The notes under the pieces are model-generated. The model did not search any database. It was not told where the DNA came from and worked only from the letters and a program-made list of their open reading frames with translations. Shown in pieces: positions 13,546-22,743 of a DNA stretch of 64,000 nt. Source of the stretch: a virus. The stretch spans positions 1 through 64,000 of the IMG/VR virus record IMGVR_UViG_3300030107_003448; one strand, 5' to 3'. Each line of letters begins with the position of its first letter. Position 1 is the stretch's first letter. Made by a program: the position numbers and the translations under genes.

Positions 13546-13967
13546 AAGCCATCCATGTTCCAATGAATGTTTTGTTGGCATACGGCACACCTTATACTCC
13601 ATTTTTACATGGTAAGGATAAATTAAAACCAGAAGAAATTGAAATATTTTTTGATGGTGTGCATGAGTGTGTAGAACGTTGGTTGTATTATCTAAATCAA
13701 CAATTTATTGCTGAACCAATTCATTTACCATACCATGCCCCTGTTGAAAATCTAAGAGAATCTTTGTTAAGTTTAATGGAAGTTGATGATGAATCTGTAT
13801 TCCAAGTTAGAAAACAAGCACATCATGCAATTATTGAGTTTGAACATCTTTGCACTGATATGGCTCGTTCATTTACTCATCCTCCTCGTATTAAAGATTT
13901 TTATCATAATTTAGCAAGTAGGTCTAGGTCTACTTTAGAAAGTTTGACGGATGGTGATGTTAAATGA
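13542..13967 (+). CDS. Unknown 141-residue protein
   Basis: ATGA-overlapped at both ends with its neighbours, so it belongs to the packaging unit. Predicted mostly helical, with many His, Trp and aromatic residues (ECVERWLYYLNQQF, HHAIIEFEHL). No motif or known family. It might cooperate with the zinc/HTH protein in packaging. Confidence 0.65.
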   Translation: MKAIHVPMNVLLAYGTPYTPFLHGKDKLKPEEIEIFFDGVHECVERWLYYLNQQFIAEPIHLPYHAPVENLRESLLSLMEVDDESVFQVRKQAHHAIIEFEHLCTDMARSFTHPPRIKDFYHNLASRSRSTLESLTDGDVK

Positions 13968-15847
13968 CTGCTCCAATGGGAAGGGGTTCTGATACCCGTT
14001 TATTCAACCCACGTTCTGAATCTACACGTATGTTTGGGTATGAAGAAGATGATTTAGGACATGCTCATGGTGAAGGAGACCCAGAAATTACAGCACAGAA
14101 ACGTGAAAAGAAGCGTGACGAAAAAGAAGATAAGAAAAAACGTCAACATTTACAGCATCTTAAAATTCAACATAAAGATGTTTTAGATATGTTACCAGAA
14201 GATGGTAAAGAAGCATCTCAAGAAGGAGACTTAGAATTAGGCAATAACGATGAAGCAGAAAATGAATTATCTGCATTAACTGGTGCTAGTGGTTCTCGTG
14301 GTGCTATGCTCGACCAAGCAGTTGGGGCAAAAACAGGAACTGGTTCTGCAATGGGTGGCACACCTCCTTTGCTTGGGCCGATGGGTGTTTACCGAAGTGA
14401 CGATGCTATGGAATTGGCTTGGGATGAATTAACAATCCGTAAAGATGAAGAAAATGTCGAAAAATGGTTACAAGCCATTCCCGCTCTTGTACAAGGAGCA
14501 GCAAGGGTTGCTGCAAAAGTAGCCCCTAAAATAAAGGAAGCGGGTAAAGCGTTTCTTGGATTTAAAGGAGCACAATCAGTATTAGGTGGTGGTGGACAAG
14601 CAGCAGCAACAGGGACACAAGCAGCAGCAACAGGGACACAAGCAGCAGCAACAGGGGCAACAGGAGCAGGGACAAGAGCAGTTGGAGTAGCAGATGACGT
14701 AGCGCCTCCTAAATCAGCAGGTCAAGAAGTACAAGAAAACGCTCAACAACAGCAGCAGCAACAACAGCAAGCAGGTCAACCACAAGCAGATTTAACTGCA
14801 CAAGCGACACAATTTAGAGACCAAACCCATGCAGATAAAGCAGCAGCCGAACAAGCAAGAGACGCAAGAGCATCAGGCCAAATAGCCGCTAGTGAGCCAA
14901 TGGATTATGCTTGGTCTCTTTTAACTAAATCAAAAAAAGATAAAGACGAAGGACCAATGGCTTCTGGTGATATAGGAACTGCTGGTACATCTATCGGTAG
15001 ACGTAAAGAACAAGCCGCTAAATGGGCTCACCCTCGTTTCAAAGGGCCTCCCGGAGGAAGAAGACCATGGACTGCAACTAGCCGTAGGGCTAAAGCAAGA
15101 AGCAGAACATTATCTCCTCGACATCGTGTTCATGACATTAAAGGTGGATTGATGAGTGCGCCTTTGGCTGTTCACATGTCTCACCTTGGTGTGCAAACTA
15201 AACAACCTATGCGGCAATTCCCAGAAAAATATCGTCAATATTATGGTCAACAATTACGTAGAAGACTGCAAGGTAATGTGCCTTTACCATATTCGCCCCA
15301 CGGTATTATGGGAGAAAGAACGCAAACTCCCGGACCAACAGGTGGAGGTATTCTTCCGGGTCAATTGCCGGGGCAAGCAGCAGCAGCCCGTATACCTTCA
15401 ATGCGCAGATTAGCAAGACCACGAGTTCCAAGACTACGTAGACCTACAGGTTTTGCCCCAATGACTCCGCCTAGTATACCTCAAGCGCCTTCTTTACCTC
15501 AACCTGCACAAGTAGGTTTGCCTTCTTCTTCAATTCAAATGTCTGATAAAGTAGGAGTAGGTAGTAGTTTACAAAAGAATTTAGATATTTTAAGGCCCGG
15601 CACATTTTCTTATTTACATAGTCGAGAAATCGCAAAACTTCTTAGAGAATTAAAAGAGGCTATGAAACACCAAAAGATGCAAAAATCAGGCGTTAAAGAT
15701 GTATCTGGTGCAGGTGAAACTAAACCTAAACATCCTGCTAATAGTCCAAGTAAAACAACTAGATTAGAAGGAGCAACTGAAACAGACCCAGATGATGACC
15801 CTCGATATTGGGGCATGGAACCATCTGCTATGATAGGAGCACATTGA
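13964..15847 (+). CDS. 627-residue disordered protein with two docking motifs
   Basis: Carries DDAMELAWDELT (nt 14399-14434) and SEPMDYAWSLLT (14894-14929), both variants of the recurrent motif. Between them lies an Ala/Gln/Thr/Gly-rich linker built from a 21-bp repeat (14600-14660) and a poly-Gln tract (about 14740-14770). The N terminus is highly charged, the middle Arg-rich, and the C terminus Pro-rich. No catalytic domain is seen. Flexible, Arg-rich and multivalent, it could organise DNA or other motif-binding partners in the capsid. This is inference from composition and its place among packaging genes. Confidence 0.7.
   Translation: MTAPMGRGSDTRLFNPRSESTRMFGYEEDDLGHAHGEGDPEITAQKREKKRDEKEDKKKRQHLQHLKIQHKDVLDMLPEDGKEASQEGDLELGNNDEAENELSALTGASGSRGAMLDQAVGAKTGTGSAMGGTPPLLGPMGVYRSDDAMELAWDELTIRKDEENVEKWLQAIPALVQGAARVAAKVAPKIKEAGKAFLGFKGAQSVLGGGGQAAATGTQAAATGTQAAATGATGAGTRAVGVADDVAPPKSAGQEVQENAQQQQQQQQQAGQPQADLTAQATQFRDQTHADKAAAEQARDARASGQIAASEPMDYAWSLLTKSKKDKDEGPMASGDIGTAGTSIGRRKEQAAKWAHPRFKGPPGGRRPWTATSRRAKARSRTLSPRHRVHDIKGGLMSAPLAVHMSHLGVQTKQPMRQFPEKYRQYYGQQLRRRLQGNVPLPYSPHGIMGERTQTPGPTGGGILPGQLPGQAAAARIPSMRRLARPRVPRLRRPTGFAPMTPPSIPQAPSLPQPAQVGLPSSSIQMSDKVGVGSSLQKNLDILRPGTFSYLHSREIAKLLRELKEAMKHQKMQKSGVKDVSGAGETKPKHPANSPSKTTRLEGATETDPDDDPRYWGMEPSAMIGAH
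14399..14434 (+). other. Docking motif DDAMELAWDELT
   Basis: Internal copy in the 13964 protein. The usual LLK is replaced by ELT, so this is one of the most divergent copies counted. Confidence 0.6.
14600..14660 (+). repeat. 21-bp tandem repeat, about three units
   Basis: Unit reads gcagcagcaacagggacaca plus one base and encodes the linker AATGTQA. The third unit is diverging. It is in frame, so changes in copy number would keep the frame. Confidence 0.7.
14894..14929 (+). other. Docking motif EPMDYAWSLLTK
   Basis: Internal copy in the 13964 protein, followed by a Lys/Asp-rich stretch. Confidence 0.8.
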
Positions 15848-15848
15848 T

Positions 15849-17945
15849 ATGCCACAAATAATCGTACTCAATCCTGCTGAAATGCTACTTAAGTCATTTT
15901 TCAGAGAAGTAGTTGAGCCTGCTATTATCATGAAAGGAGACGGTGTCCTCTATATGGGCCCGGGCGGAAATAAACTGATGGGTTTTCCTCCAGAACATGC
16001 GTTCAATATGGACCCTAATGTGCCAGACCACCCTATGTGGTCACATGACCCTCATACAGGAGATTTGCTTGAAGGAGGAATGCATCCTATAGATGGCGCT
16101 TTATATCATTTACAAGAATTTTTGAGCAAACATGGGATTAAAGGCGTACAGGCAGAACAAATAATTCAACAAGCAATTGATGATTACAATAGAAGCCATA
16201 CCTCTGATAACCATCATTTACCACCTTTTAATTCTCCAGAATGGAGGAAATTAGTAATAGGCCCTCATCCTACTAATGTAGCCAGTAGTGAAATTGCTTC
16301 TCGTGGAAAAGATGGTAAATTATTTACTCATTATGGTAATAGAGGAGGGGCTATTGGTTTATTCCCTGAATCTGGGGCTATACCTTTCTATAAAGAATTA
16401 GAAAAAATTCTAACCGATATGGGTTTAGGACACGCTAGAGATGAATTAGAGTTTGTAAAATATCCAAATATTAGTGCCCAACATTTAGCCTCTAATGTAT
16501 ATCGTACTAAAAAAGGAGAATTATCTGCACACGGTATTGTTCCTTCTCATGTTTTAGAACAACATGGACCAGAAGGAGCATTATATGATGCAGCACATGG
16601 TGCTCGACATACATGGGAAACTGTGCATCATTTACCTCCTGCTATGTTTGCTCCGGGTTATGCTTTACGTTCTAATAGTGCAACCTTACGAGAAATGAAT
16701 GCACAGATAACTCAAGCATTAGCAACTGTGCCCCCTCAAAAATTACCAAATATACCAATTCAATTACACGATGGCACTAGAATGGGATTTAGAGAGGCTA
16801 TGTCAAATCCTAAAGCCAGAGAAATGCTGATTAATGATATGGCTACTTCTGCTGCATCTCAATATATGTTTGCAGGAGCAGGTAGTCCTGCTACACGCAC
16901 TAAAACAAGAGAAATTTTAGGACCTTTGATGGGAGAAGAAAATATTGAAGGTTTTGATATACACAGTTCTCATTCATACACAGGCACTCGTAGAAAAGGG
17001 AGAAGCCCACATTCTTTTGCTGCCAAAGTAGCGGCGGCGGCGGCAGCACATGGTCCTTGGGAAAAAGACTCATCACGTTCTGCTTTAGCAGATAATCCAC
17101 ATGGATTAAAACCAAATGCCGATTTTAATGAAATTGAAAGGCGTAGAATTGCTATTGAAGGACTTGCTGATTTATTATCTGCTGCTAATGGGCATGATAG
17201 ATGGACTCCAGATTGGGATAATTTACCAACAGAAGCATTGGCTTCTCGTGATATTGGTAACATGGGTCAAATATTACATGAACAAGTCCCAGACCATTTT
17301 TCAAATCGATTTTACACAGATTTGAATATTGCACCAATGGCTATGGCGGGTATACCTACAGGTATGGGACAAGGTCCTTCTGTTGTAGAACCTAAACCTG
17401 CACCTCCTCCAGCCCCTGCTCCACCTCCTGCACCTGTTCCACAGGCTGCAATTCCTAGTTCACCTGCGGCGACAATTATGAGACCACAAACCCCCGCTTT
17501 AGTTGCTGCTCGTCAACATATAGGTGCGCAACCTAGTATGGGAGAAAGACAAAGAGTAGCAGAAGATTATGGATTAAAAGTGCCAGAATTTGAAAGAAGA
17601 AGATACCTAGAAACAATGGGAGACCCTGCTCAGACATTTTTATCTCAATGGGGAATGAAATCTGAAACTCAACCAGTTGAAATGATTGACCGTATTGAAA
17701 AAGCAATGGAAGAATTACAACTTAAAGATGCTATTAGGGATGATTCAGTTATCAAGTATCTTCCAAATAAAAAGAATCTTAATTTTAATATAGAGGCTGA
17801 TGTATTATTTATGGCTCAACATGTAGGTTTGACTAAACATGATATTCGTTCTATTATAGTTTCAAAAGGCGATTGGCATCGTGTCGCTGATATATATCAA
17901 GTATCTCCTTCTATTGTAGGAGCAGTTAAGGTGGTGTTTTCATGA
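15849..17945 (+). CDS. Unknown 698-residue protein
   Basis: The ATG lies two bases past the previous stop, and the end overlaps the next gene as ATGA. The first 460 residues look folded, with many His, Gly and Pro. A Pro/Ala linker follows (about residues 516-540, nt 17395-17460), then a helical C-terminal domain (about 570-698) ending in an apparent helix-turn-helix-like helix set. The N-terminal NPAEMLLKSFF only vaguely recalls the docking motif. It is probably a packaging or virion protein by location. Confidence 0.65.
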   Translation: MPQIIVLNPAEMLLKSFFREVVEPAIIMKGDGVLYMGPGGNKLMGFPPEHAFNMDPNVPDHPMWSHDPHTGDLLEGGMHPIDGALYHLQEFLSKHGIKGVQAEQIIQQAIDDYNRSHTSDNHHLPPFNSPEWRKLVIGPHPTNVASSEIASRGKDGKLFTHYGNRGGAIGLFPESGAIPFYKELEKILTDMGLGHARDELEFVKYPNISAQHLASNVYRTKKGELSAHGIVPSHVLEQHGPEGALYDAAHGARHTWETVHHLPPAMFAPGYALRSNSATLREMNAQITQALATVPPQKLPNIPIQLHDGTRMGFREAMSNPKAREMLINDMATSAASQYMFAGAGSPATRTKTREILGPLMGEENIEGFDIHSSHSYTGTRRKGRSPHSFAAKVAAAAAAHGPWEKDSSRSALADNPHGLKPNADFNEIERRRIAIEGLADLLSAANGHDRWTPDWDNLPTEALASRDIGNMGQILHEQVPDHFSNRFYTDLNIAPMAMAGIPTGMGQGPSVVEPKPAPPPAPAPPPAPVPQAAIPSSPAATIMRPQTPALVAARQHIGAQPSMGERQRVAEDYGLKVPEFERRRYLETMGDPAQTFLSQWGMKSETQPVEMIDRIEKAMEELQLKDAIRDDSVIKYLPNKKNLNFNIEADVLFMAQHVGLTKHDIRSIIVSKGDWHRVADIYQVSPSIVGAVKVVFS

Positions 17946-19351
17946 GTAATATTTTGGTGAGAAAAGGACCAAACATAGCAGAATCAGTAGAACCTGCTGT
18001 TACTGGTGGCTCATCTACCGCTATAATGCCCGGCGGTCAAATATTTTTTAGTGGACCAGCAGGTTATCAAATACCTATTGGAGGAGGTAGAAGTAAAGGA
18101 AATATTACTCCTTCGCAGCGAGATTTGACTCGTCTTAGTAGAGATAGACCTGCTATTGGAAATATTAAAGTAATGAAACCAGAACAAAGAGCGGTTTTGA
18201 ATCGACCAACAGCACCAGTAGATTCAGTGGGCGTTATACGTGATATGGGACGTAGAAATGAATTAGCCAGAGGAGCAAAGCGAGATAAATTAGCGAGACT
18301 ATTAGGTCGAGGGCTTGCTGGATATGCTGCTTTGGCCTCATCAGATAGTGATGATTTAATGGATGCAGGTGGCCGTATGTATGGTACTTATGCAGCAACC
18401 CGTGCTGCAACTGGAGAGGGTGCTCTTGAAGGTAGTTATGACCAAGACGAAGAAGGTAATATTACTAGAACTCCAAGTGCTTTTGAAAGAGGATTTGGAG
18501 ATTTAAGAGAAGGTGCCCAAGAAACTGGGGGCGCTATTGGTAGAGGACTAGTTGGAGTCAAAGATTGGGCTAAAGAAAAATGGAGTCAATTAAAAAATAA
18601 ATGGCCTACTAGAGAATCTGTAGCAGTAGAGCCGTCTATGTATGAAAGAATTGACGCAATGCCTCACCCTGCTCAAACATTGAGTGGGGGATATTTTGAC
18701 CCACGAATGCGAGCATTAGTGAGTGATGATTCACAATTAGCAGTAGACGCAGTGGCAAGAAGGCAAGCAAAACAACAAAGACAAAATCAAATAAATACTC
18801 AAAAGATAGGAGAAGTTCTTGTTAATCCAACAATGACTGGACAAGCCCCTCCACCACCAGTAGGTATGGCAACTGTAGGTATGAATATGCCTCCACCAAC
18901 TCAAGCCACAGGTTTCAACCCACAAGCAGTAGGCCAAGGAGAGGTGGGAACAGAACCTGTTATGAATACAACACCTACTGACCCCAAGCAAGGGACTCTT
19001 GACCCATGGTTGAATAATCCAAATCAACAACCAAATGCTGTTGGTGGAGGTCCAGAAGACCCATTTAAGGACTTAAAAGGAGAACCAATGGATATGGCTT
19101 GGTCATTATTGAAAGAAAATCAACCATGTAAAGATTGTGGGCAACCTGCCCCTACTAATTTTCGTATGCCGATTTGGGAATTAAATGGTTTATGTTTTGA
19201 TTGTATTGACAGAAGAATGAAAGAGATGGGGGCAACACAAGAAGCGAATGAAGAAACAGGGCAACCTGCAACAACAATGCGTGACTTACTTAATGCTAAA
19301 ATAAGTGAAGCAGGAATAGCAGGAGACCGACAAAGAGAGGATTTAGCATGA
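17942..19351 (+). CDS. 469-residue protein with docking motif next to a zinc finger
   Basis: Rich in Gly, Arg and Pro with little predicted structure in the first 370 residues. Near the C terminus GEPMDMAWSLLKENQP (motif at nt 19082-19114) is followed at once by a zinc finger, CKDCGQPAP then CFDCIDRRMKE. Motif plus zinc finger also occurs in the 515 protein, though in looser order. The gene overlaps TerL by ATGA, so it is made together with the packaging motor. Function unknown. Confidence 0.7.
   Translation: MSNILVRKGPNIAESVEPAVTGGSSTAIMPGGQIFFSGPAGYQIPIGGGRSKGNITPSQRDLTRLSRDRPAIGNIKVMKPEQRAVLNRPTAPVDSVGVIRDMGRRNELARGAKRDKLARLLGRGLAGYAALASSDSDDLMDAGGRMYGTYAATRAATGEGALEGSYDQDEEGNITRTPSAFERGFGDLREGAQETGGAIGRGLVGVKDWAKEKWSQLKNKWPTRESVAVEPSMYERIDAMPHPAQTLSGGYFDPRMRALVSDDSQLAVDAVARRQAKQQRQNQINTQKIGEVLVNPTMTGQAPPPPVGMATVGMNMPPPTQATGFNPQAVGQGEVGTEPVMNTTPTDPKQGTLDPWLNNPNQQPNAVGGGPEDPFKDLKGEPMDMAWSLLKENQPCKDCGQPAPTNFRMPIWELNGLCFDCIDRRMKEMGATQEANEETGQPATTMRDLLNAKISEAGIAGDRQREDLA
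19082..19114 (+). other. Docking motif EPMDMAWSLLK
   Basis: Close to the consensus of all copies, directly ahead of a four-Cys zinc finger. Confidence 0.85.
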
Positions 19352-20811
19352 GTGACGTTAATCAACTCATTCGTGAAATGGACTGGGAAATGTCCTCTAA
19401 GTCTTTTGAATATTTTTTCACCGATGTATTAGGATATGATTACAATGCTCATCATGAGCAGTGGGTAGACCGTTTGAATAACAATAGATACTATGTTGTT
19501 AAAGCGGCTCGTGACCATGGTAAGTCTACATTGTTTATGTCATATGCACTATGGATTGCCGCATTTAATCCTAATACACATATCATGATATTTTCACACT
19601 CATTAGAACAGACACTTGAGCACATGCGTATGATTCGTAGTCATATTGAAGGTAATGATTTGCTTGTTCATTTGAAACCAACAGGACAGCCTTGGGCTAA
19701 ATCGTATTTTGAATTTTCAAATGGTAGTCGTCTTATGGCTAAATCGGTAGGTGGTGCTACTCGTGGTTTCCACCCCGATGTTGTAGTTTGTGATGATATT
19801 CTCTGGGGTTCGACTGCTGGAGAGTTAGCCAGAACTGCTGATTGGTTCTATTCCGTTCTATTACCAGTTCTGCACCACACTGGTCGTTTGATGATTGTTG
19901 GAACGCCGTTTTCGTATAATGACTTGTATACGGAATTAGAATCTAAAGATGCGTTTATTGTAGAAACATTTCCCGCTATGGATAGTGAAGGAGTAGCGTT
20001 ATGGCCTAATCGTTGGGATGAAGAATCTTTAATGCAAAGGCGTATGTCTATGCCTGCTATACAATTCGCTCGTGAATATCTCTGTGAGCCTATTCATGAT
20101 GTTGCGAGTATGTTCCCAATGGATATTTTAGAAACTGCTAGAGACCCCGATTTAGTTTTAATGAGTCGTGCCGAATCTGAATATAATGAAGCAGGTGAAG
20201 TAGCAGGCGTATTTGGTAATCATTTCATAGGTTGGGACCCTGCGATTGCGTCTGATAAAAACGCAGATTATACAGCAATGATAACTATGCGTACTATAGA
20301 TAATGTAAAACAAATTGTAAATCATGTTCATCAAAAAGGATTAAATTCTGAAGCACAAAAAAGGCATATTATTTTATTGAATAATAGATTTCAACCAGAC
20401 CTTATTGAACTAGAAGGTAATAATTTCCAAAGAATGTTTGAAACTGAATTAAGAGGAATGGATATACCGATAAGAACTTTCATGACTACACGTGCACGTA
20501 AAGAGAGTTTATTTATGAGTTTACTTATGGCTTTTGAACAAGGAGATATACGCACCCCTTATGGTAATGAAGAAAGCAAAAAGTTTACACACGAGTTAGA
20601 AACCGAGTTGAATAGATTTGGTATGACTAAGCAAGGTAAATTAGAAAGTGTAGGTGTGCACGATGACCTTGCTATGGCTTTAGCATTGGCTAATTGGGGT
20701 TCTAAAGAATTCAAAGGTAGTGTAGTTATGTTAGATGATTTCTTGCCCGGCTTTGGTGATTGGGTTGAAGGTAATTTAAGACCTGCGGGTCATGATTGGT
20801 TTGTGGAGTGA
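19348..20811 (+). CDS. Terminase large subunit (TerL)
   Basis: A 487-residue packaging motor that pumps DNA into the prohead and cuts it. The ATPase domain has Walker A ARDHGKST (K59) and Walker B VVVCDD (D149, D150), with a coupling-type segment MIVGTPF after it. The C-terminal RNase H-like nuclease domain has D297 (FIGWDPAIAS), E354 (LIELEGNN) and D439/D440 (GVHDDLAMA). Both enzyme centres look intact and the length is normal. It overlaps the previous gene by ATGA and precedes the LAGLIDADG protein and portal. Confidence 0.95.
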   Translation: MSDVNQLIREMDWEMSSKSFEYFFTDVLGYDYNAHHEQWVDRLNNNRYYVVKAARDHGKSTLFMSYALWIAAFNPNTHIMIFSHSLEQTLEHMRMIRSHIEGNDLLVHLKPTGQPWAKSYFEFSNGSRLMAKSVGGATRGFHPDVVVCDDILWGSTAGELARTADWFYSVLLPVLHHTGRLMIVGTPFSYNDLYTELESKDAFIVETFPAMDSEGVALWPNRWDEESLMQRRMSMPAIQFAREYLCEPIHDVASMFPMDILETARDPDLVLMSRAESEYNEAGEVAGVFGNHFIGWDPAIASDKNADYTAMITMRTIDNVKQIVNHVHQKGLNSEAQKRHIILLNNRFQPDLIELEGNNFQRMFETELRGMDIPIRTFMTTRARKESLFMSLLMAFEQGDIRTPYGNEESKKFTHELETELNRFGMTKQGKLESVGVHDDLAMALALANWGSKEFKGSVVMLDDFLPGFGDWVEGNLRPAGHDWFVE

Positions 20812-20816
20812 TATAT

Positions 20817-22193
20817 ATGTGGGGTTCATCATTAGTCGGAGATGAGTATGATTTACCTATAGATATTAGTAATATTGATAGCCCTCTTACGAGGGCAATA
20901 ATTAAAGAGTTAGGTAAACACCCACACTTTGACAAAAAGCCCGGAGGGTTGGTAAGTATTGTAATTAGCCTACAAGGAAAGAAACCAAAAGAAGATACTA
21001 TCGAAGAAAAAAAGGATGAGAATATGACTAATAAATCTGCTTTACAATTTTCATCTGATGGCACTGGTTGGTTTGAAGACCAATTAGGTAAAAGTGCAGA
21101 TGCTATAGTCAAAGACTTGCGTAGAGCAAGAAGACACTATAAAGATTTCAAAGATGATATTGATACTATAATTCGTAGTGTCCAAGATTTAAAAAGTTTA
21201 GAAGTAGAAACTACTTTAAAAATGTATAATTGGATGGACGGCAGAGAATCCACTATACGAGATTTAGGATTATCTGATAGAGATTTAAAGTCTTTAAGAA
21301 AATTCGGAGGCGCTCGTGCTCATTCTTTAATTAAAGCATGTCAACAATGGGATAATGCAACTAGTGTAATTAAAACTTTAGAATCTGTAGAAGATGCTTG
21401 GGATAATAGTCAAAAACAAGATTGGGCTAATGCTATGCAATTAAGAAAAGATGCACGTAAGTCGTGGAGACACGCTTTACATCAAACAGACTCTCTTACT
21501 AAACATGAACAAGTATGGTTAGAAATCGCTCGTGAAGATTTATCACATCGAGGACCTATGAAAGCAGCAGATATAGTGAATAATATTTTAACGAAAGGAG
21601 TAGACCAAAATCAATTTAAGAGTTTAACACCTAAAGGTTTGGCTAGTCTTTTGAATATTTATGGAGAAGAAGTAGATATTATGAAAGGAGGACGTAGAGG
21701 ACAATATGTATTAATTAAAAATGACGCACTAGTTATTAAATCTGAACAAATTTGGCCATATGCTGCTGGCTTTTTAGATGCTGATGGTTATATTTCTATT
21801 ACTAAAAGAGGCGAACCTCGTGCTGGATTTATTGCTACTGGTTCACGTGGTAGAATTCATTGTGAACAATTACATAAAACATTAGGATGTGGTGTTTTAC
21901 AATTAGACCAAAAAATATACAAAGATGGACAAAGAAGCCAACATAGATTACAATTTTATTCAAAAGATGATATGAGAAAACTACTAAATGGAGTATTACC
22001 TCATTTACATATGAAAGATATTCAAGCCAAAGCAGTGTTAGAATTTTTAGATGCAGACGCAGAAAGAAAGCAACAATTACAGAAAGTAGTGCAATACGAA
22101 AATTGGAAAGACACACAAAAGGCTCAAGAACTGCTTACTGAGTGGGGTGTACAGGCCGAAGTCATCGGTAAGTGGACAGAGGGATTAATATGA
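20817..22193 (+). CDS. LAGLIDADG-domain protein between terminase and portal
   Basis: A 458-residue protein. The C-terminal third is a single LAGLIDADG unit: AAGFLDADGYISI (core GFLDADG at residues 318-324), then basic strands, then HRLQFYSKDDMRKLLNGVL. The acidic residues that hold the metal in homing endonucleases are present. With only one motif it would have to work as a dimer. The N-terminal 300 residues are helical and unlike any homing enzyme I know, and end with a winged-helix-like segment. There is no intron or intein around it. It may be a free homing gene fused to, or captured by, a morphogenesis gene. The ATG at 20817 follows a GGAG site; 20796 would overlap TerL. Confidence 0.75.
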   Translation: MWGSSLVGDEYDLPIDISNIDSPLTRAIIKELGKHPHFDKKPGGLVSIVISLQGKKPKEDTIEEKKDENMTNKSALQFSSDGTGWFEDQLGKSADAIVKDLRRARRHYKDFKDDIDTIIRSVQDLKSLEVETTLKMYNWMDGRESTIRDLGLSDRDLKSLRKFGGARAHSLIKACQQWDNATSVIKTLESVEDAWDNSQKQDWANAMQLRKDARKSWRHALHQTDSLTKHEQVWLEIAREDLSHRGPMKAADIVNNILTKGVDQNQFKSLTPKGLASLLNIYGEEVDIMKGGRRGQYVLIKNDALVIKSEQIWPYAAGFLDADGYISITKRGEPRAGFIATGSRGRIHCEQLHKTLGCGVLQLDQKIYKDGQRSQHRLQFYSKDDMRKLLNGVLPHLHMKDIQAKAVLEFLDADAERKQQLQKVVQYENWKDTQKAQELLTEWGVQAEVIGKWTEGLI

Positions 22194-22225
22194 GACCAAT
22201 AGATATAGCATGGGACTTGTTGAAA
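22190..22225 (+). other. Docking motif MRPIDIAWDLLK
   Basis: N-terminal copy, nearly identical to that of the leftward 4776-5060 protein. Confidence 0.85.
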
Positions 22226-22732
22226 GCAGCAGGTAGAGGCTCTCCAATAGGAGGAGGAGCGACTAAAGATTCGTTTAGTCATGGGCCGGGGCCAAGAGGA
22301 TTTCCCGGAAGCCCACGAGCATCAGAAAGAGTAGACAGACCGAGAGAAGGACCACCTATGGCTACCACTGGTCCTGTTAAACCTACTGGAACAGCAGATA
22401 CTGGTTTTATGAATATAAACGAAGGACAAGATGTAAGTGGTAGAGCAGCAGAAGAAGAAGCAATGTGGAGTGCTCTTAAAGATAGAACTCAAGCCGCAGC
22501 ACAAAGACACTCGTCATCTGCTATTAATAATGAACAAATGATAAATGATGCTCTTAGCGCTGATGATTTTACATATGATTTACATCACGATGATGAATTT
22601 GAAGGTGCAATGCCAGACGAAGAAAAAGAATATTTAACTCATCAAATGGAAAATTATCCAGCAGATTACGGAATTCAACCAAGAATAGGATGGCGCCAAA
22701 CCCCTGTACATCCCCCTGTACATCGTGGATAA
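22190..22732 (+). CDS. 180-residue protein with N-terminal docking motif
   Basis: Begins MRPIDIAWDLLKAAG, the recurrent motif right at the start codon (22190-22225), with ATGA overlap on the LAGLIDADG gene. The rest is Gly/Pro/Arg-rich, then acidic with a Gln/Asp/His-rich helix near residues 120-160. No domain is seen. It sits directly ahead of the portal, so a head or packaging accessory role is likely. Confidence 0.72.
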   Translation: MRPIDIAWDLLKAAGRGSPIGGGATKDSFSHGPGPRGFPGSPRASERVDRPREGPPMATTGPVKPTGTADTGFMNINEGQDVSGRAAEEEAMWSALKDRTQAAAQRHSSSAINNEQMINDALSADDFTYDLHHDDEFEGAMPDEEKEYLTHQMENYPADYGIQPRIGWRQTPVHPPVHRG

Positions 22733-22743
22733 AAGTGATTTGA

